Assembly (NCBI RefSeq): GCF_030680185.1
Contig: NZ_JAUXVZ010000053.1
Coordinates: forward strand, 173,366-237,365
Direction of reading: 5' to 3'
DNA: 64,000 nucleotides
Source of the DNA: Phenylobacterium sp.
Lineage (GTDB): Bacteria; Pseudomonadota; Alphaproteobacteria; Caulobacterales; Caulobacteraceae
Shown: piece after piece, positions 25,140 through 34,109 of the stretch
How positions within the stretch are numbered: the first letter of the stretch is position 1
Layout: each line of letters opens with the position of its first letter
Made by a program: the position numbers and the translations under genes
Notes under the pieces: generated by a model
Told to the model about the DNA's origin: nothing
The model's database searches: none
Seen by the model: only the letters and a program-made list of their open reading frames with translations

Positions 25140-26168
25140 GTGAGTTTCATCAGTTCGACCGTCCAGGCCTTCGAGGGCGCGCCCATCCCCGATATCATGC
25201 GCCGGGCGGCGATCGAACTGCTGGTGGCCAACGCCCGTCGGCAACTGGGTCAGTCCGGGCCGGACGCTGAAACCGCCTTCGCCCAGGAAATGGCCCAGCG
25301 GCCCATCGCCGAGCACGCCGCCGCAGCCAACGACCAACACTACGAACTGCCGGCCGCCTTCTTCGAGAAGGTCCTTGGACCGCAGCTAAAGTATTCCTCC
25401 TGCCTCTATGGCCGCGGCGTCGAGGACCTGGCGGCGGCCGAGGAGAACGCCCTGTCCGAAACCGCCGAGCATGCGGGACTGGCCGATGGCCAGGAGATTC
25501 TGGAGCTGGGCTGCGGCTGGGGCTCCCTCACCCTCTGGATGGCCCGCGCCCTGCCGAACGCCAGGATCACGGCGGTGTCGAATTCCGCCAGCCAGGGGGA
25601 ATTCATTCGCGGCCGGGCCGCCGCCCTTGGCCTGACCAACATCACGGTGCTGACCGCCGACATGAACGTCTTTGAGGCCCCTGGCCGATTCGACCGCGTC
25701 GTCTCGGTGGAGATGTTCGAGCACATGGCCAACTGGCGCGCCCTGCTGACCCGGGTGCGGGGCTGGCTGAAGCCGGACGGCCGGGCCTTCATCCACGTCT
25801 TCACCCACCGGACCACGCCCTATCGTTTCGATGTCGAGGACGAGGCCGACTGGATCGCCCAGCACTTCTTCTCCGGCGGCGTGATGCCGAGCCACGGGCT
25901 GATGGCCCAGTTTCCCGACCTGTTCGAGGTCGAGGCCGACTGGCGCTGGTCGGGCCAGCACTATGAGCGCACGGCCCTCCACTGGCTGGAGAGCTTCGAC
26001 CGCCATGACGCCGCCCTGCGCGAAGTGCTCGCCGAGGTCTATGGGGATGCGGCGCCCCTGTGGCGCCGCCGCTGGCGGCTGTTCTTCCTGGCCACGGCCG
26101 GCCTGTTCGGCCACCGGGACGGGCAGGAATGGGGCGTCAGCCACTATCGCCTGAAACCCTCGGCCTGA
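25140..26168 (+). CDS. Cyclopropane-fatty-acyl-phospholipid synthase-like SAM methyltransferase
   Basis: A 342-residue methyltransferase of the CFA synthase family. The SAM site is LELGCGWGSLT (121-131), and the catalytic-domain motif SVEMFEHM follows. The protein is somewhat shorter at the N-terminus than E. coli Cfa. It starts with GTG at 25140 behind AGGAG. Given the divergent FAD oxidoreductase and DUF1365 genes, it could methylate unsaturated acyl chains (UfaM-like) rather than make plain cyclopropane rings. It is 11 bases upstream of the DUF2177 gene. Confidence 0.92.
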   Translation: MSFISSTVQAFEGAPIPDIMRRAAIELLVANARRQLGQSGPDAETAFAQEMAQRPIAEHAAAANDQHYELPAAFFEKVLGPQLKYSSCLYGRGVEDLAAAEENALSETAEHAGLADGQEILELGCGWGSLTLWMARALPNARITAVSNSASQGEFIRGRAAALGLTNITVLTADMNVFEAPGRFDRVVSVEMFEHMANWRALLTRVRGWLKPDGRAFIHVFTHRTTPYRFDVEDEADWIAQHFFSGGVMPSHGLMAQFPDLFEVEADWRWSGQHYERTALHWLESFDRHDAALREVLAEVYGDAAPLWRRRWRLFFLATAGLFGHRDGQEWGVSHYRLKPSA

Positions 26169-26179
26169 AGGATAAGACC

Positions 26180-26590
26180 ATGCTGAAATACGTCATCGGC
26201 TATCTGGGCACGGGCCTGGCCTTCGCCCTCATCGACGCGGTCTGGCTGACCACGGCGGGACCAAAGCTCTATCGACCGACCCTTAATGCGGTGCTGGCCG
26301 ACCAGTTTTCCCTGCCGCCGGCCATTGCCTTCTATCTGATCTACATCGCCGGGATCATGATCCTGGCGGTCAGCCCGGCGGTGCGCGACGGCGTCTGGAC
26401 CCAGGCGCTGACCACCGGCGCCATCCTCGGCTTCCTCTGCTACGCCACCTACGACCTGACCAATCAGGCGACCCTGAAGGTCTGGGCGACCCACATCACG
26501 CTCGCCGACATCGCCTGGGGCACGGTGCTGACCGGCGCCTCGGCCACCGCCGGCTACTTCGTCACCCGCTGGGCCGAGCGCACCTTCTAG
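26180..26590 (+). CDS. DUF2177 family membrane protein
   Basis: A 136-residue integral membrane protein with four hydrophobic segments (about 5-25, 45-65, 72-92 and 108-128). It contains the family motifs DAVWLTTAGPKLYRP and YATYDLTNQATLK. The start ATG 26180 follows GAAGGA. DUF2177 proteins accompany DUF1365, FAD oxidoreductase and CFA-like genes in many Proteobacteria, and this order is seen here, but no activity is known. Probably resides in the inner membrane and acts with the acyl-chain modification enzymes. Confidence 0.9.
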   Translation: MLKYVIGYLGTGLAFALIDAVWLTTAGPKLYRPTLNAVLADQFSLPPAIAFYLIYIAGIMILAVSPAVRDGVWTQALTTGAILGFLCYATYDLTNQATLKVWATHITLADIAWGTVLTGASATAGYFVTRWAERTF

Positions 26591-26610
26591 GCCCTGACGC
26601 ATCTCCCCTC

Positions 26611-26647
26611 GCCCGCTCAATCCGGCCCAAGTTCGGATCGGGCGGGC
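26611..26647 (+). terminator. Hairpin after the DUF2177 gene
   Basis: GCCCGCTCAATCCG (26611-26624) and CGGATCGGGCGGGC (26634-26647) pair over 14 positions with one G-U and one mismatch around a 9-base loop, 20 bases past the stop. No clear T-run follows, so this is a likely but unproven terminator. The remaining gap up to 26810 holds the promoter region of the acyl-CoA synthetase; I see no gene in it. Confidence 0.4.
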
Positions 26648-26810
26648 GTTGTCGTTGCGGAATTCCGCTGTCATTGTGAGCGCCGATGACGGTTCGGCGG
26701 GCGGGCAGGCATATTGCGTCTGCGCCCCTCCGGTGAACGGCCGTCCGCAACGATAATCAGATGCGACCTGCGTCCCGAAGCTTCGGACAGCAGGCGCCGG
26801 GAGGAATTTG

Positions 26811-28394
26811 ATGGAAGATTTGAAAGAGCGCGTCGGCCTGGAAGAACGCCTGGATCAGGCGGCGATCAACGGCATGACCATGGCCGTCTGGGCCGATGTC
26901 CAGCCCGACAAGCCCGCGGTCATCGACCCCTACGGCCGGACGCGGACCTTCGCCGAGGTCAACGCCAACGCCAATCGGCTGGCCCGCCTCTTCCGTCAGC
27001 ACGGCGTGAAGCCCGGCGACAGCCTGGCCCTGGTCTGCTCCAACCGCGCTGAATTCATTGAAGTCCTGGCCGCCACCATGCGGGCGGGCGTCCGCATCAC
27101 GCCGGTCAACTGGCACCTGAACGCCGACGAAATCGCCTACATCATCAACGATTGCGAAGCCAAGGTGCTGGTCGGCGACGCCCGCGTGGCGGTGATGGCC
27201 GAGGCCGCCGGCAACTGCCCTAACGCCACCCTGAAGCTGTCGGTCGGCGGCGCCATCGACGGCTTTGTCGAGTATGACGCGGCCCTGGCCGATCTGGACG
27301 GCTCCGACATCGAAGACCCCGTCCTGGGCAACCAGATGATGTACACCTCGGGCACCACCGGTCGGCCGAAGGGCGTCTTCCGCCCCGTCGCCGCGGTCAC
27401 GCCTGCGAGCATCCTGGCCGGCCGCGGCTACGACGACACCTCGATCCAGCTCTGCGCAGGCCCGGCCTATCACGCCGCCCCGCTGGCCTTCGATGTCCGC
27501 GCCGCCATGGGCACGGGCTCGACCCTGATCTTCATGGACAAGTGGGATTCAGAACAGGTCCTGCGCACCATCAGCGAGCAGAAGGTCACCCACCTGCACA
27601 TGGTGCCGATCATGTTCCAGCGCCTGCTGGATCTGCCGGCCGAGGTGAAGGCCAAATACCCCGTCGACCACGTCCGCTACATCGTCCACGGCGCGGCGCC
27701 CTGCCCGCCCGAGGTCAAGCAGGCCATGATCGAGTGGTTCGGCCCGGTGCTCAGCGAGTACTATGCCGGCTCCGAAGGCGGCGCAGGCTTCACCATCAAT
27801 TCCGAGGAGTGGCTGAAAAAGCCCGGCTCCGTCGGCAAGCGCCCGGCCATGCTGCAGGTCCGCATCATCGACGAACAGGGCAATGACTGCCCCAACGGCG
27901 TGCCCGGCACCATCTATCACCAGCTGCCCCCCGGCGGCGGCTTCCAGTACTACAAGGACGAAGCCAAGACCCAGGCCTCCCGGGTCGGCGACTTCTTCAC
28001 CATGGGCGACGTCGGCTATTTCGATGAGGACGACTACCTCTTCCTCACCGGGCGCAGCGCCGAGACCATCATCTCGGGCGGCGTGAACATCTACCCGCAG
28101 GAAATCGACAACGAGCTGATCAAGCACCCGGCCGTCGCCGACTCCTCCACCGTCGGCATCCCGCACGCCGAATGGGGCGAGCAGGTGAAGGCGGTCATCA
28201 TGCTCAATGAAGGCTACGAGCCCAGCGACGACCTGGCCCACGAAATCCTCGACTTCGCCCGCAAGGCCCTGCCCGGCTTCAAGGTCCCGCGCAGCCTGGA
28301 CTTCGTCACCGAGCTGCCCCGCAGCGAAGCCGGCAAGATCCAGCGCAACAAGGTCCGCGCCCCCTATTGGGAAGGCCGCGCCCGGCAGATCTGA
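26811..28394 (+). CDS. Acyl-CoA synthetase (class I adenylate-forming)
   Basis: A 527-residue AMP-binding enzyme. YTSGTTGRPKGV (178-189) is the phosphate loop, YYAGSEGG the adenine region, and GDVGYFDEDDYLFLTGR the hinge; Lys509 in AGKIQRNKVR is the catalytic lysine. The ATG at 26811 follows GGGAGGA. It activates a carboxylic acid to the CoA thioester via an acyl-AMP. The substrate may be a fatty acid, sterol side chain or aromatic acid; the surrounding lipid genes favour the first two. It appears monocistronic. Confidence 0.95.
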   Translation: MEDLKERVGLEERLDQAAINGMTMAVWADVQPDKPAVIDPYGRTRTFAEVNANANRLARLFRQHGVKPGDSLALVCSNRAEFIEVLAATMRAGVRITPVNWHLNADEIAYIINDCEAKVLVGDARVAVMAEAAGNCPNATLKLSVGGAIDGFVEYDAALADLDGSDIEDPVLGNQMMYTSGTTGRPKGVFRPVAAVTPASILAGRGYDDTSIQLCAGPAYHAAPLAFDVRAAMGTGSTLIFMDKWDSEQVLRTISEQKVTHLHMVPIMFQRLLDLPAEVKAKYPVDHVRYIVHGAAPCPPEVKQAMIEWFGPVLSEYYAGSEGGAGFTINSEEWLKKPGSVGKRPAMLQVRIIDEQGNDCPNGVPGTIYHQLPPGGGFQYYKDEAKTQASRVGDFFTMGDVGYFDEDDYLFLTGRSAETIISGGVNIYPQEIDNELIKHPAVADSSTVGIPHAEWGEQVKAVIMLNEGYEPSDDLAHEILDFARKALPGFKVPRSLDFVTELPRSEAGKIQRNKVRAPYWEGRARQI

Positions 28395-28444
28395 TCGCAA
28401 GGCCAAGCCGCGCCGGACCGCGCCGGCGCGGCGAAACCTTGCGA
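28395..28444. terminator. Nested hairpin after acyl-CoA synthetase
   Basis: TCGCAAGG (28395-28402) and CCTTGCGA (28437-28444) are perfect arms enclosing a GC-rich hairpin (CCGCGCCG paired with CGGCGCGG). It begins at the base after the synthetase stop codon. No U-run follows on the plus strand. It could act as a terminator or mRNA-stabilising structure, or be a small repeat. Confidence 0.4.
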
Positions 28445-28515
28445 AAACATCCGTGTTTGGCGTGACCTCGGGGGCCGTGGCATGTACCGCCGCCTAAAGA
28501 CCCGCGAGTAACGCC

Positions 28516-29682
28516 ATGCCGATTCCGTTCATTGACCTGCAGGCCCAGCGCAAGCGCCTCGGCGAACCGCTGGAAGCCGCCATCCTCGAGGTGGTGCGCT
28601 CGGGCGCCTATGTCATGGGACCGCAGGTCACAGCTTTCGAGGCGGCCCTCGGCGAATTCGGCCAGGCGCCGCATGTGCTGTCCTGCGGCTCGGGCACCGA
28701 GGCGCTGATCCTGCCGCTGATGGCCTGGGGGATTGGCCCCGGGGACGCGGTCTTCTGCCCCTCGTTCACCTTTGCGGCCACCGCTGAGGTCGTGCCCCTG
28801 GTGGGCGCCTCGCCGGTCTTCGTCGACATCCTGCCCGACACCTACAATATGGACGCCGCCCACCTGGACGCGGCCATCGCCGCGGTGAAGGCCGAAGGCC
28901 AGCTGACGCCCAAGGCGGTGATCGCTGTCGACCTGTTCGGCCAGCCCGCCGACTATCCGGCGATCAGCGCGGTCTGCCGCAAGCACGGCCTGAAGCTGAT
29001 CGCCGATTCCGCGCAAGGCTTCGGCTGCACCCTGAATGGCCATCACCCGCTGCATTGGGCCGATGTGGCCACCACCAGCTTCTTCCCGGCCAAGCCGCTG
29101 GGCTGCTACGGCGACGGCGGGGCGGTTCTCTGCAAGGACGCGCGCCTGCACGACCTTTTGGTCTCTCTGCGCGTGCACGGCCAGGCGGTGAAGTCCGACC
29201 TCGAGGGCCGCACCTTCGACCACGATCCCAAGTATCTGAACATGCGGATCGGCATGAACGCGCGGATGGACACGGTCCAGGCCGCCGTCCTGCTGCAGAA
29301 GCTCTCCATATTCGCCGACGAGATCGAGGCGCGGAACCGCGTGGCCGACCGCTACGCCCAGGGCCTCTCCGACGTGGTGCGCACACCCCCGGTGATCGAC
29401 GGCGGCGTCTCGGTCTGGGCGCAGTACACCATCGAGACCGACGACCGCGACGGTCTGGCCGCGTATCTGAAGGCCGCCGAAATCCCCACCGCGGTCTATT
29501 ATCCGATCCCGATCCACAAGCAGGGGGTCTATTCCGGCTATCCTGTGGGGCCGGGCGGCTTGCCGGCGACGATGGCGGCGGCCGAGCGGGTCATCAGCCT
29601 GCCCATGCACCCCTATCTGGAGGCCGACGTGCAGGATCAGATCATCGCCGCGGTCCGCGCCTTCGCTGGTCGCAACGCATGA
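28516..29682 (+). CDS. DegT/DnrJ/EryC1/StrS family aminotransferase
   Basis: A 388-residue PLP-dependent sugar aminotransferase. Lys193 in FFPAKPLGCYGDGG forms the Schiff base, and the N-terminal IPFIDLQAQRKRL and GTEALILPL are typical. Nearest type: WbpE/WlbC enzymes that aminate a 3-keto sugar of UDP-GlcNAcA. Its last codons overlap the next gene, a nucleotide-sugar dehydrogenase (ATGA), so the pair makes part of a UDP-diacetamido-sugar or similar glycan precursor; the oxidase and acetyltransferase partners are not in the window. Confidence 0.92.
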   Translation: MPIPFIDLQAQRKRLGEPLEAAILEVVRSGAYVMGPQVTAFEAALGEFGQAPHVLSCGSGTEALILPLMAWGIGPGDAVFCPSFTFAATAEVVPLVGASPVFVDILPDTYNMDAAHLDAAIAAVKAEGQLTPKAVIAVDLFGQPADYPAISAVCRKHGLKLIADSAQGFGCTLNGHHPLHWADVATTSFFPAKPLGCYGDGGAVLCKDARLHDLLVSLRVHGQAVKSDLEGRTFDHDPKYLNMRIGMNARMDTVQAAVLLQKLSIFADEIEARNRVADRYAQGLSDVVRTPPVIDGGVSVWAQYTIETDDRDGLAAYLKAAEIPTAVYYPIPIHKQGVYSGYPVGPGGLPATMAAAERVISLPMHPYLEADVQDQIIAAVRAFAGRNA

Positions 29683-31052
29683 GCGGACCCGCCCTGGACG
29701 GAGACCGTCCGAGCCCGGACCAGATGGCCGCCGCCTTCGAGGCCCGCGCAGACTCGCGGGACCTGATCATCGGCGTCATCGGCCTCGGCTATGTGGGCCT
29801 GCCCCTGGCTGAGGGCTTCATCGGCAAGGGGTTCCGGGTTCTGGCCTATGACCCGGACGCCGCCAAGGTCGCGGCCCTGCAGGCCGGGCGCAGCTATATC
29901 AAGCACATCTCCGACGGCCGGGTCGCGGCCATGGGCGCCACCGGACGGCTGGAGGCCACCACCGATGAGGCGCGCCTGGCCGCCGCCGACGCCCTGCTGA
30001 TGTGCGTGCCCACCCCGCTGAACGTCCACCGGGAGCCGGACCTTTCCTATGTGGCCGACTGTGCGAAGACGATTTCGCGGCATCTGCGCCGGGGTCAGCT
30101 GGTGGTGCTGGAATCCACCACCTATCCCGGCACCAGCGAGGAACTGATCCGACCGATCCTGGAGGCCGCCACCGGCCTGAAATCGGGGACCGACTTCGCC
30201 ATCGCCTACAGCCCCGAGCGGGAAGATCCCGGCAATATCGACTTCGGGGCCACCACAATCCCCAAGGTGGTCGGGGCCGACACCGAGGCCGAACGTCGGA
30301 TGGCCATCGCCGTCTATTCGCCGCTGACCCAGGTAGTGCCGGTCAGCGACCTGAAGACCGCCGAGGCGGTCAAGCTGACCGAGAACATCTTCCGCCTGGT
30401 CAATATCGCCCTGGTCAACGAGCTCAAGGTCGTCTTCGAGAGCATGGACATCGACATCTGGGAGGTGATCGATGCGGCCAAGACCAAGCCCTTCGGCTAC
30501 ATGCCCTTCTACCCGGGGCCGGGACTGGGCGGGCACTGCATCGCCATCGACCCCTTCTACCTGACCTGGAAGGCCCGCGCCCACGGCGAGGCGACTCGCT
30601 TCATCGAACTGGCCGGCGACGTGGTCGCCGCCCTGCCGCGCCGGGTCGTGGAGGCGGTGTCCGAGGCCCTGTCCAGCCGCGAGGGCAAGGCGGTACGCGG
30701 CGCCCGCATCCTGGTCGTCGGGCTGGCGTACAAGAAGAATGTCGACGACATGCGCGAGAGTCCCTCGCTGCATGTGATCCGCCTGCTGCGCGAGCGCGGC
30801 GCCCTGGTCGACTATTACGACCCGCACATTCCGGTCGTGCACGATAACGGCGAGCACCCGGAGGTGGCCGGCATGGCCTCCATCGGCTGGGACGAGGCCG
30901 ACCTGGCGACCTATGACTGCGCCGTCATCTGCACCGACCACGACATGGTGGACTACGCCGCCCTGACGACGGCCGTCCCCCTGGTCATCGACACCCGCAA
31001 CGCCGTCGGCCGCCTAGCCCCGGACATGGCCGGCCTAGTCCGCAAGGCCTGA
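29679..31052 (+). CDS. Nucleotide sugar dehydrogenase (WbpA/TviB-like)
   Basis: A 457-residue UDP-sugar 6-dehydrogenase. NAD-binding GLGYVGLP is at 35-42, YSPEREDPGNIDF follows in the middle domain, and GGHCIAIDP holds the catalytic Cys287. The start ATG 29679 overlaps the aminotransferase stop. The C-terminal domain (GLAYKKNVDDMRESPSL) is complete. It most likely oxidises UDP-GlcNAc to UDP-GlcNAcA, feeding the aminotransferase upstream. A role in O-antigen, holdfast or capsule sugars is likely; no glycosyltransferases are near. Confidence 0.93.
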   Translation: MSGPALDGDRPSPDQMAAAFEARADSRDLIIGVIGLGYVGLPLAEGFIGKGFRVLAYDPDAAKVAALQAGRSYIKHISDGRVAAMGATGRLEATTDEARLAAADALLMCVPTPLNVHREPDLSYVADCAKTISRHLRRGQLVVLESTTYPGTSEELIRPILEAATGLKSGTDFAIAYSPEREDPGNIDFGATTIPKVVGADTEAERRMAIAVYSPLTQVVPVSDLKTAEAVKLTENIFRLVNIALVNELKVVFESMDIDIWEVIDAAKTKPFGYMPFYPGPGLGGHCIAIDPFYLTWKARAHGEATRFIELAGDVVAALPRRVVEAVSEALSSREGKAVRGARILVVGLAYKKNVDDMRESPSLHVIRLLRERGALVDYYDPHIPVVHDNGEHPEVAGMASIGWDEADLATYDCAVICTDHDMVDYAALTTAVPLVIDTRNAVGRLAPDMAGLVRKA

Positions 31053-31077
31053 GGAAGAGCCATTACCCCATTCGTCA

Positions 31078-31153
31078 CCCTCGGCTTGACCCGAGGGTCC
31101 ATGCACACCACGGCCAATCCCGTGTCATGAATGGTCGGATCAAGCCCGACCAT
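31078..31153. repeat. Pair of hairpins, dispersed intergenic repeat
   Basis: Two hairpins lie between convergent genes. CCCTCGG (31078-31084) pairs with CCGAGGG (31091-31097) around a 6-base loop. ATGGTCGG (31131-31138) pairs with CCGACCAT (31146-31153) around a 7-base loop. The text (gtcaccctcggcttgacccg and aatggtcggatcaagcccga) is typical of widespread alphaproteobacterial intergenic repeats, and may serve as a bidirectional terminator. Confidence 0.55.
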
Positions 31154-31170
31154 GACGGTAGAAAGAGCCC

Positions 31171-31983
31171 CTACTTGAACCAGCAGAGCTGTTCGGTAGT
31201 GGCCAGCAGCACGCCGTCGCGGGACCAGAGCGCCCCGTGCTGATCGAAGAAGCCGCTCTCGAACCGGCGCCCCTTGGCCTCGCCCAGGATGAAGTCGCCG
31301 CCCACCGCCTCCAGCTCCGCCGGGGTGGCGTGGAAATAGACGCTCATGCTCACCGTCGAGGCCGGCCGCCGCTCGGCGCTGCGATAGAAGATCCGCGGGG
31401 CGAAGACGTCGGCCAAGCCCGCCAGCAGCACATAGTCCAGCGGCCTCGACTGATGGTCGCGCATCCAGTTGCGGGTCAGGCTGTCGGGGTTCTCCTGCAG
31501 CGGCGCCGAACCCTGGACGGCGCGCTGCTCGAACATGGCGGTGAAGAAACCCGGGCGGGTGGGGATGCTCTCGATATCCTCTGGCGCCTTCACGCCCTCG
31601 GGGAAGCTCGCCTCATGGGTGGAAAAGGTCTCCCGCCGCTGGCCGAGCGTCACCATGGCCATGGCCACCGGGGCGCCGTTCTGGATGAGCTCGGAGGTCC
31701 AGAATTCCACCGACTTGCCCTGCCGGGCCGGCCGGGTGGAGAGCTGCAGCGGGCTGTCGTCCAGGCCGCCCATCAGATTGACCGTCAGGCCCACCGGCGT
31801 GCCCCCGTGGTCGCTTTCGGCCAGCACGGCCTTCAGCAGCAGGGCGGCGGTCCATCCGCCCCAGGGGCCGATCATGTTCCAGTAGCGCTTGTCGATCCGC
31901 GAATCCCACAGGCGCGGGCCGGCGGGGCTCAGGGGCAGGGATTCGTCGAAATCGTACAGGCGCACGTGCGCGGCGTCGTCCAC
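31171..31983 (-). CDS. Thioesterase family protein (TesB-like double hotdog)
   Basis: A 270-residue acyl-CoA thioesterase-like protein. The preferred start is GTG 31983, behind GAGGA; an ATG at 32085 would add 34 unlikely residues. The N-terminal hotdog half contains GGWTAALLLKAV and the C-terminal half YFHATPAELEAVGGDFI and WSRDGVLLATTEQ, which match the TesB family pattern. TesB-type enzymes release free acids from CoA. The reading fits the lipid-catabolic flavour of the region. It is separated from the exported proteins downstream by 200 bases. Confidence 0.85.
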   Translation of the reverse strand: MDDAAHVRLYDFDESLPLSPAGPRLWDSRIDKRYWNMIGPWGGWTAALLLKAVLAESDHGGTPVGLTVNLMGGLDDSPLQLSTRPARQGKSVEFWTSELIQNGAPVAMAMVTLGQRRETFSTHEASFPEGVKAPEDIESIPTRPGFFTAMFEQRAVQGSAPLQENPDSLTRNWMRDHQSRPLDYVLLAGLADVFAPRIFYRSAERRPASTVSMSVYFHATPAELEAVGGDFILGEAKGRRFESGFFDQHGALWSRDGVLLATTEQLCWFK

Positions 31984-32190
31984 GGGCAATTCCTCGAATG
32001 AATGCGGGCGCGGCGGGGAGGCCGCGATCAATGGGCCGCTTCTAGAAAAGGCGCCGTAGGGGAAGGCTAGCGATCGGACGCCCAACGCCCGGAACGAAAG
32101 AGAGCGCAGCCAAGGCCACGCTCTCCTCCATCAGGATGAGGCCGGTACTCCCCCAAGCCCGGCTACGTCACAGCAAGGGATGCGACGCTC

Positions 32191-32736
32191 CTAACAGGCT
32201 TTTTCCCGGTAGAGGCCCAGCAAGTGGTTCATGCGCTGCTGCTGGGGCGAGACGGTGGGCGCGGCGACCTCGCCGCCGGCGGCGACGGCCTGGCCTACAG
32301 CCTGGGAGCTGGAGTCGGCCACCGCGCTCAGCGCCTGGGCGGCGAAGGGGCTGAAGGCCCCACCCACCATGCCGCGGGCCAGCCCGTAACGGGCTGCGCC
32401 GCCCAGGACGCCGCTGGCCAGGCCGCCGGCCATGCCCCGGCCCTGCTTGGCGCGCTGGGCCTCCTTGGCGGCTTCGGCCTGCTCGGCCATCAGCTGGGCG
32501 TTCAGCGTATTGGCCTCAGCCCCGATCTGCTCGCAGCTCATGGCCCGGTCGCCGGGACGCAGCACCTGGTAGACGCTGGGGTCGACCATCGGCGCAGCCG
32601 GCAGGACGGCGGGCGCGGCGACAGGCGGCAGGCTTTCGGCCGGCGCCGGCGGCAGGGTGGCGACGTCCGGGGTCTGGGCGACCGCGGCACCGGCGGCCAG
32701 CGCCAGGGCGGCCGTGGCGCAGATCAAGCGCTTCAT
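32191..32736 (-). CDS. Exported Ala/Pro-rich protein of unknown function
   Basis: A 181-residue secreted protein: signal peptide to about AAGAAVAQ, a Pro/Ala-rich linker, a short segment with SCEQIGAEANTLNAQ that may form a coiled coil (about 67-95), a Gly/Ala-rich hydrophobic stretch (GGLASGVLGGAARYGLARGM) and a terminal YREKAC. I do not recognise a family. It follows the 393-residue exported protein on the same strand at 38 bases, so both are likely one operon for envelope function. Only two Cys (one in SCEQ, one last residue) could form a disulfide. Confidence 0.65.
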   Translation of the reverse strand: MKRLICATAALALAAGAAVAQTPDVATLPPAPAESLPPVAAPAVLPAAPMVDPSVYQVLRPGDRAMSCEQIGAEANTLNAQLMAEQAEAAKEAQRAKQGRGMAGGLASGVLGGAARYGLARGMVGGAFSPFAAQALSAVADSSSQAVGQAVAAGGEVAAPTVSPQQQRMNHLLGLYREKAC

Positions 32737-32774
32737 GGTTCAGGTCTCCATAGGACAGAAGGTGGCGGGAAAGA

Positions 32775-33956
32775 TCATTGGCCGCGCGCCTTGCGAATCT
32801 CGGCCACCAGGGCGGCGTTGAAGCCCTGGATGGCGGCGCGGCTGAGGGCGGCGTAGCGCTTGGGCGAGACCTCGGCGTCGTAGACGAGGCTCTGGCGATA
32901 GATCGAACCGAAGCCGACGCTGACCAGGGCGTTATGGGTGGCGATGGAGTCCGACCGGTCGGCGGTCTGGGCCAGGATGCCGAAGGGCTGTGGGGTGAAG
33001 GCGCCCTTGGTGGTGAACCAGCCGGGCATGGCGCCGCCGCTGTTGTTCCCCCAGACGAAATCCACCTGCGACTTCGGATTGATCCCGAAGCGGAGCTCGG
33101 CGTCCACCGAGGCCGAGCCGCTGTAGGTGCGCCGGCCCGTGCTCTCCATGTCGATATAGTCGATGAGCAGGCGCGGTGAGATGATGATGGCGTCCAGGTC
33201 GCGACTGGCGCGGCCGAACCGCATCAGCGCCCCCGACGCCGCCACTGCGCCCATTCCGGTCTCGAAGGCGTGTCCCTTGATCGGCGGCAGGTGGCGAGGG
33301 CCATAGACGACCCAGGCCTTGGTGGCGCGGCTGTCGATGATTCCCTGGCCGCCCACAGGCGCCTCATATCGGGCGAGGCCCTGCATCTGCTCAGACGCCT
33401 GTTGGGCCGCCGGATCGACCACCTCGAACCCGGCCGCCTCGAGCTGGCGCACCAGGTCGGCATAGGCCTCGTCGGCCAGGTCGCGGGCCATCTCGTCGGT
33501 CACGCCGATCAGACGGGTGGCGATCTGGGTCCGCCGCTGGCTGGTGTCGAGGCCAGCCCCGCCACCAAAGGCGCTGGCGCTGGCGCCCTGGACGAAGGCC
33601 AGGGTGTAGCCCGGAATGGCGATCTTCGGCCGGTTGGCCAGATAGCGGGTGGATTGGCCCTGCAGCGCCACCGGCAGGGGCGGCGCCGTGGCCGGCATCA
33701 TGTCGAGCTGGGCCAGGCTGACCTGGCCGCCGGATTCGGCGCCGACATAGGAGCGTCCCACCGCGCCGCTGACCGAGGTCGAGCCGGTGCGTCCCGACGA
33801 GGCGTCCTGGGCGGGCGTCGTCCCCGGCGGCGGGGTGTAGAGAGCGCCGAAAGGATCGGACTGACTCGCGGCCGGGCCGCCGAACGGCATTGCCAGAAGG
33901 CCGGCGAAACAGAGGGCGCTCAGGCCCGGGGGGCGGCGGCGGAACGCGCGGCGCAT
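32775..33956 (-). CDS. Exported protein of unknown function
   Basis: A 393-residue secreted protein with an Arg-rich start and hydrophobic signal region (ALCFAGLLAMPFGGPAA), a Thr/Ser/Pro linker to about 85, and a soluble C-terminal region without known motifs. Segments such as ATRLIGVTDEMARDLADEAYADL and YDAEVSPKRYAALSRAAIQG suggest a folded helical-beta domain; the many Gly/Ser and aromatic residues suit an extracytoplasmic role. Function unknown. First gene of a two-gene operon with the next exported protein. Confidence 0.65.
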   Translation of the reverse strand: MRRAFRRRPPGLSALCFAGLLAMPFGGPAASQSDPFGALYTPPPGTTPAQDASSGRTGSTSVSGAVGRSYVGAESGGQVSLAQLDMMPATAPPLPVALQGQSTRYLANRPKIAIPGYTLAFVQGASASAFGGGAGLDTSQRRTQIATRLIGVTDEMARDLADEAYADLVRQLEAAGFEVVDPAAQQASEQMQGLARYEAPVGGQGIIDSRATKAWVVYGPRHLPPIKGHAFETGMGAVAASGALMRFGRASRDLDAIIISPRLLIDYIDMESTGRRTYSGSASVDAELRFGINPKSQVDFVWGNNSGGAMPGWFTTKGAFTPQPFGILAQTADRSDSIATHNALVSVGFGSIYRQSLVYDAEVSPKRYAALSRAAIQGFNAALVAEIRKARGQ

Positions 33957-34109
33957 GGGGGAATGGCCTTGGGGTCAGTGGAACGAGGCGTGTCGCCCCT
34001 TTCCTGCGCCCTGCGGCGGGGCGTCGCATGATCCAAACGGACTAGGCATGGCGCGGGCCGTGCGTCCGGCGCCTTGCGAACGCCGCCTCGTCATGGGAAG
34101 GCTTGGCGT

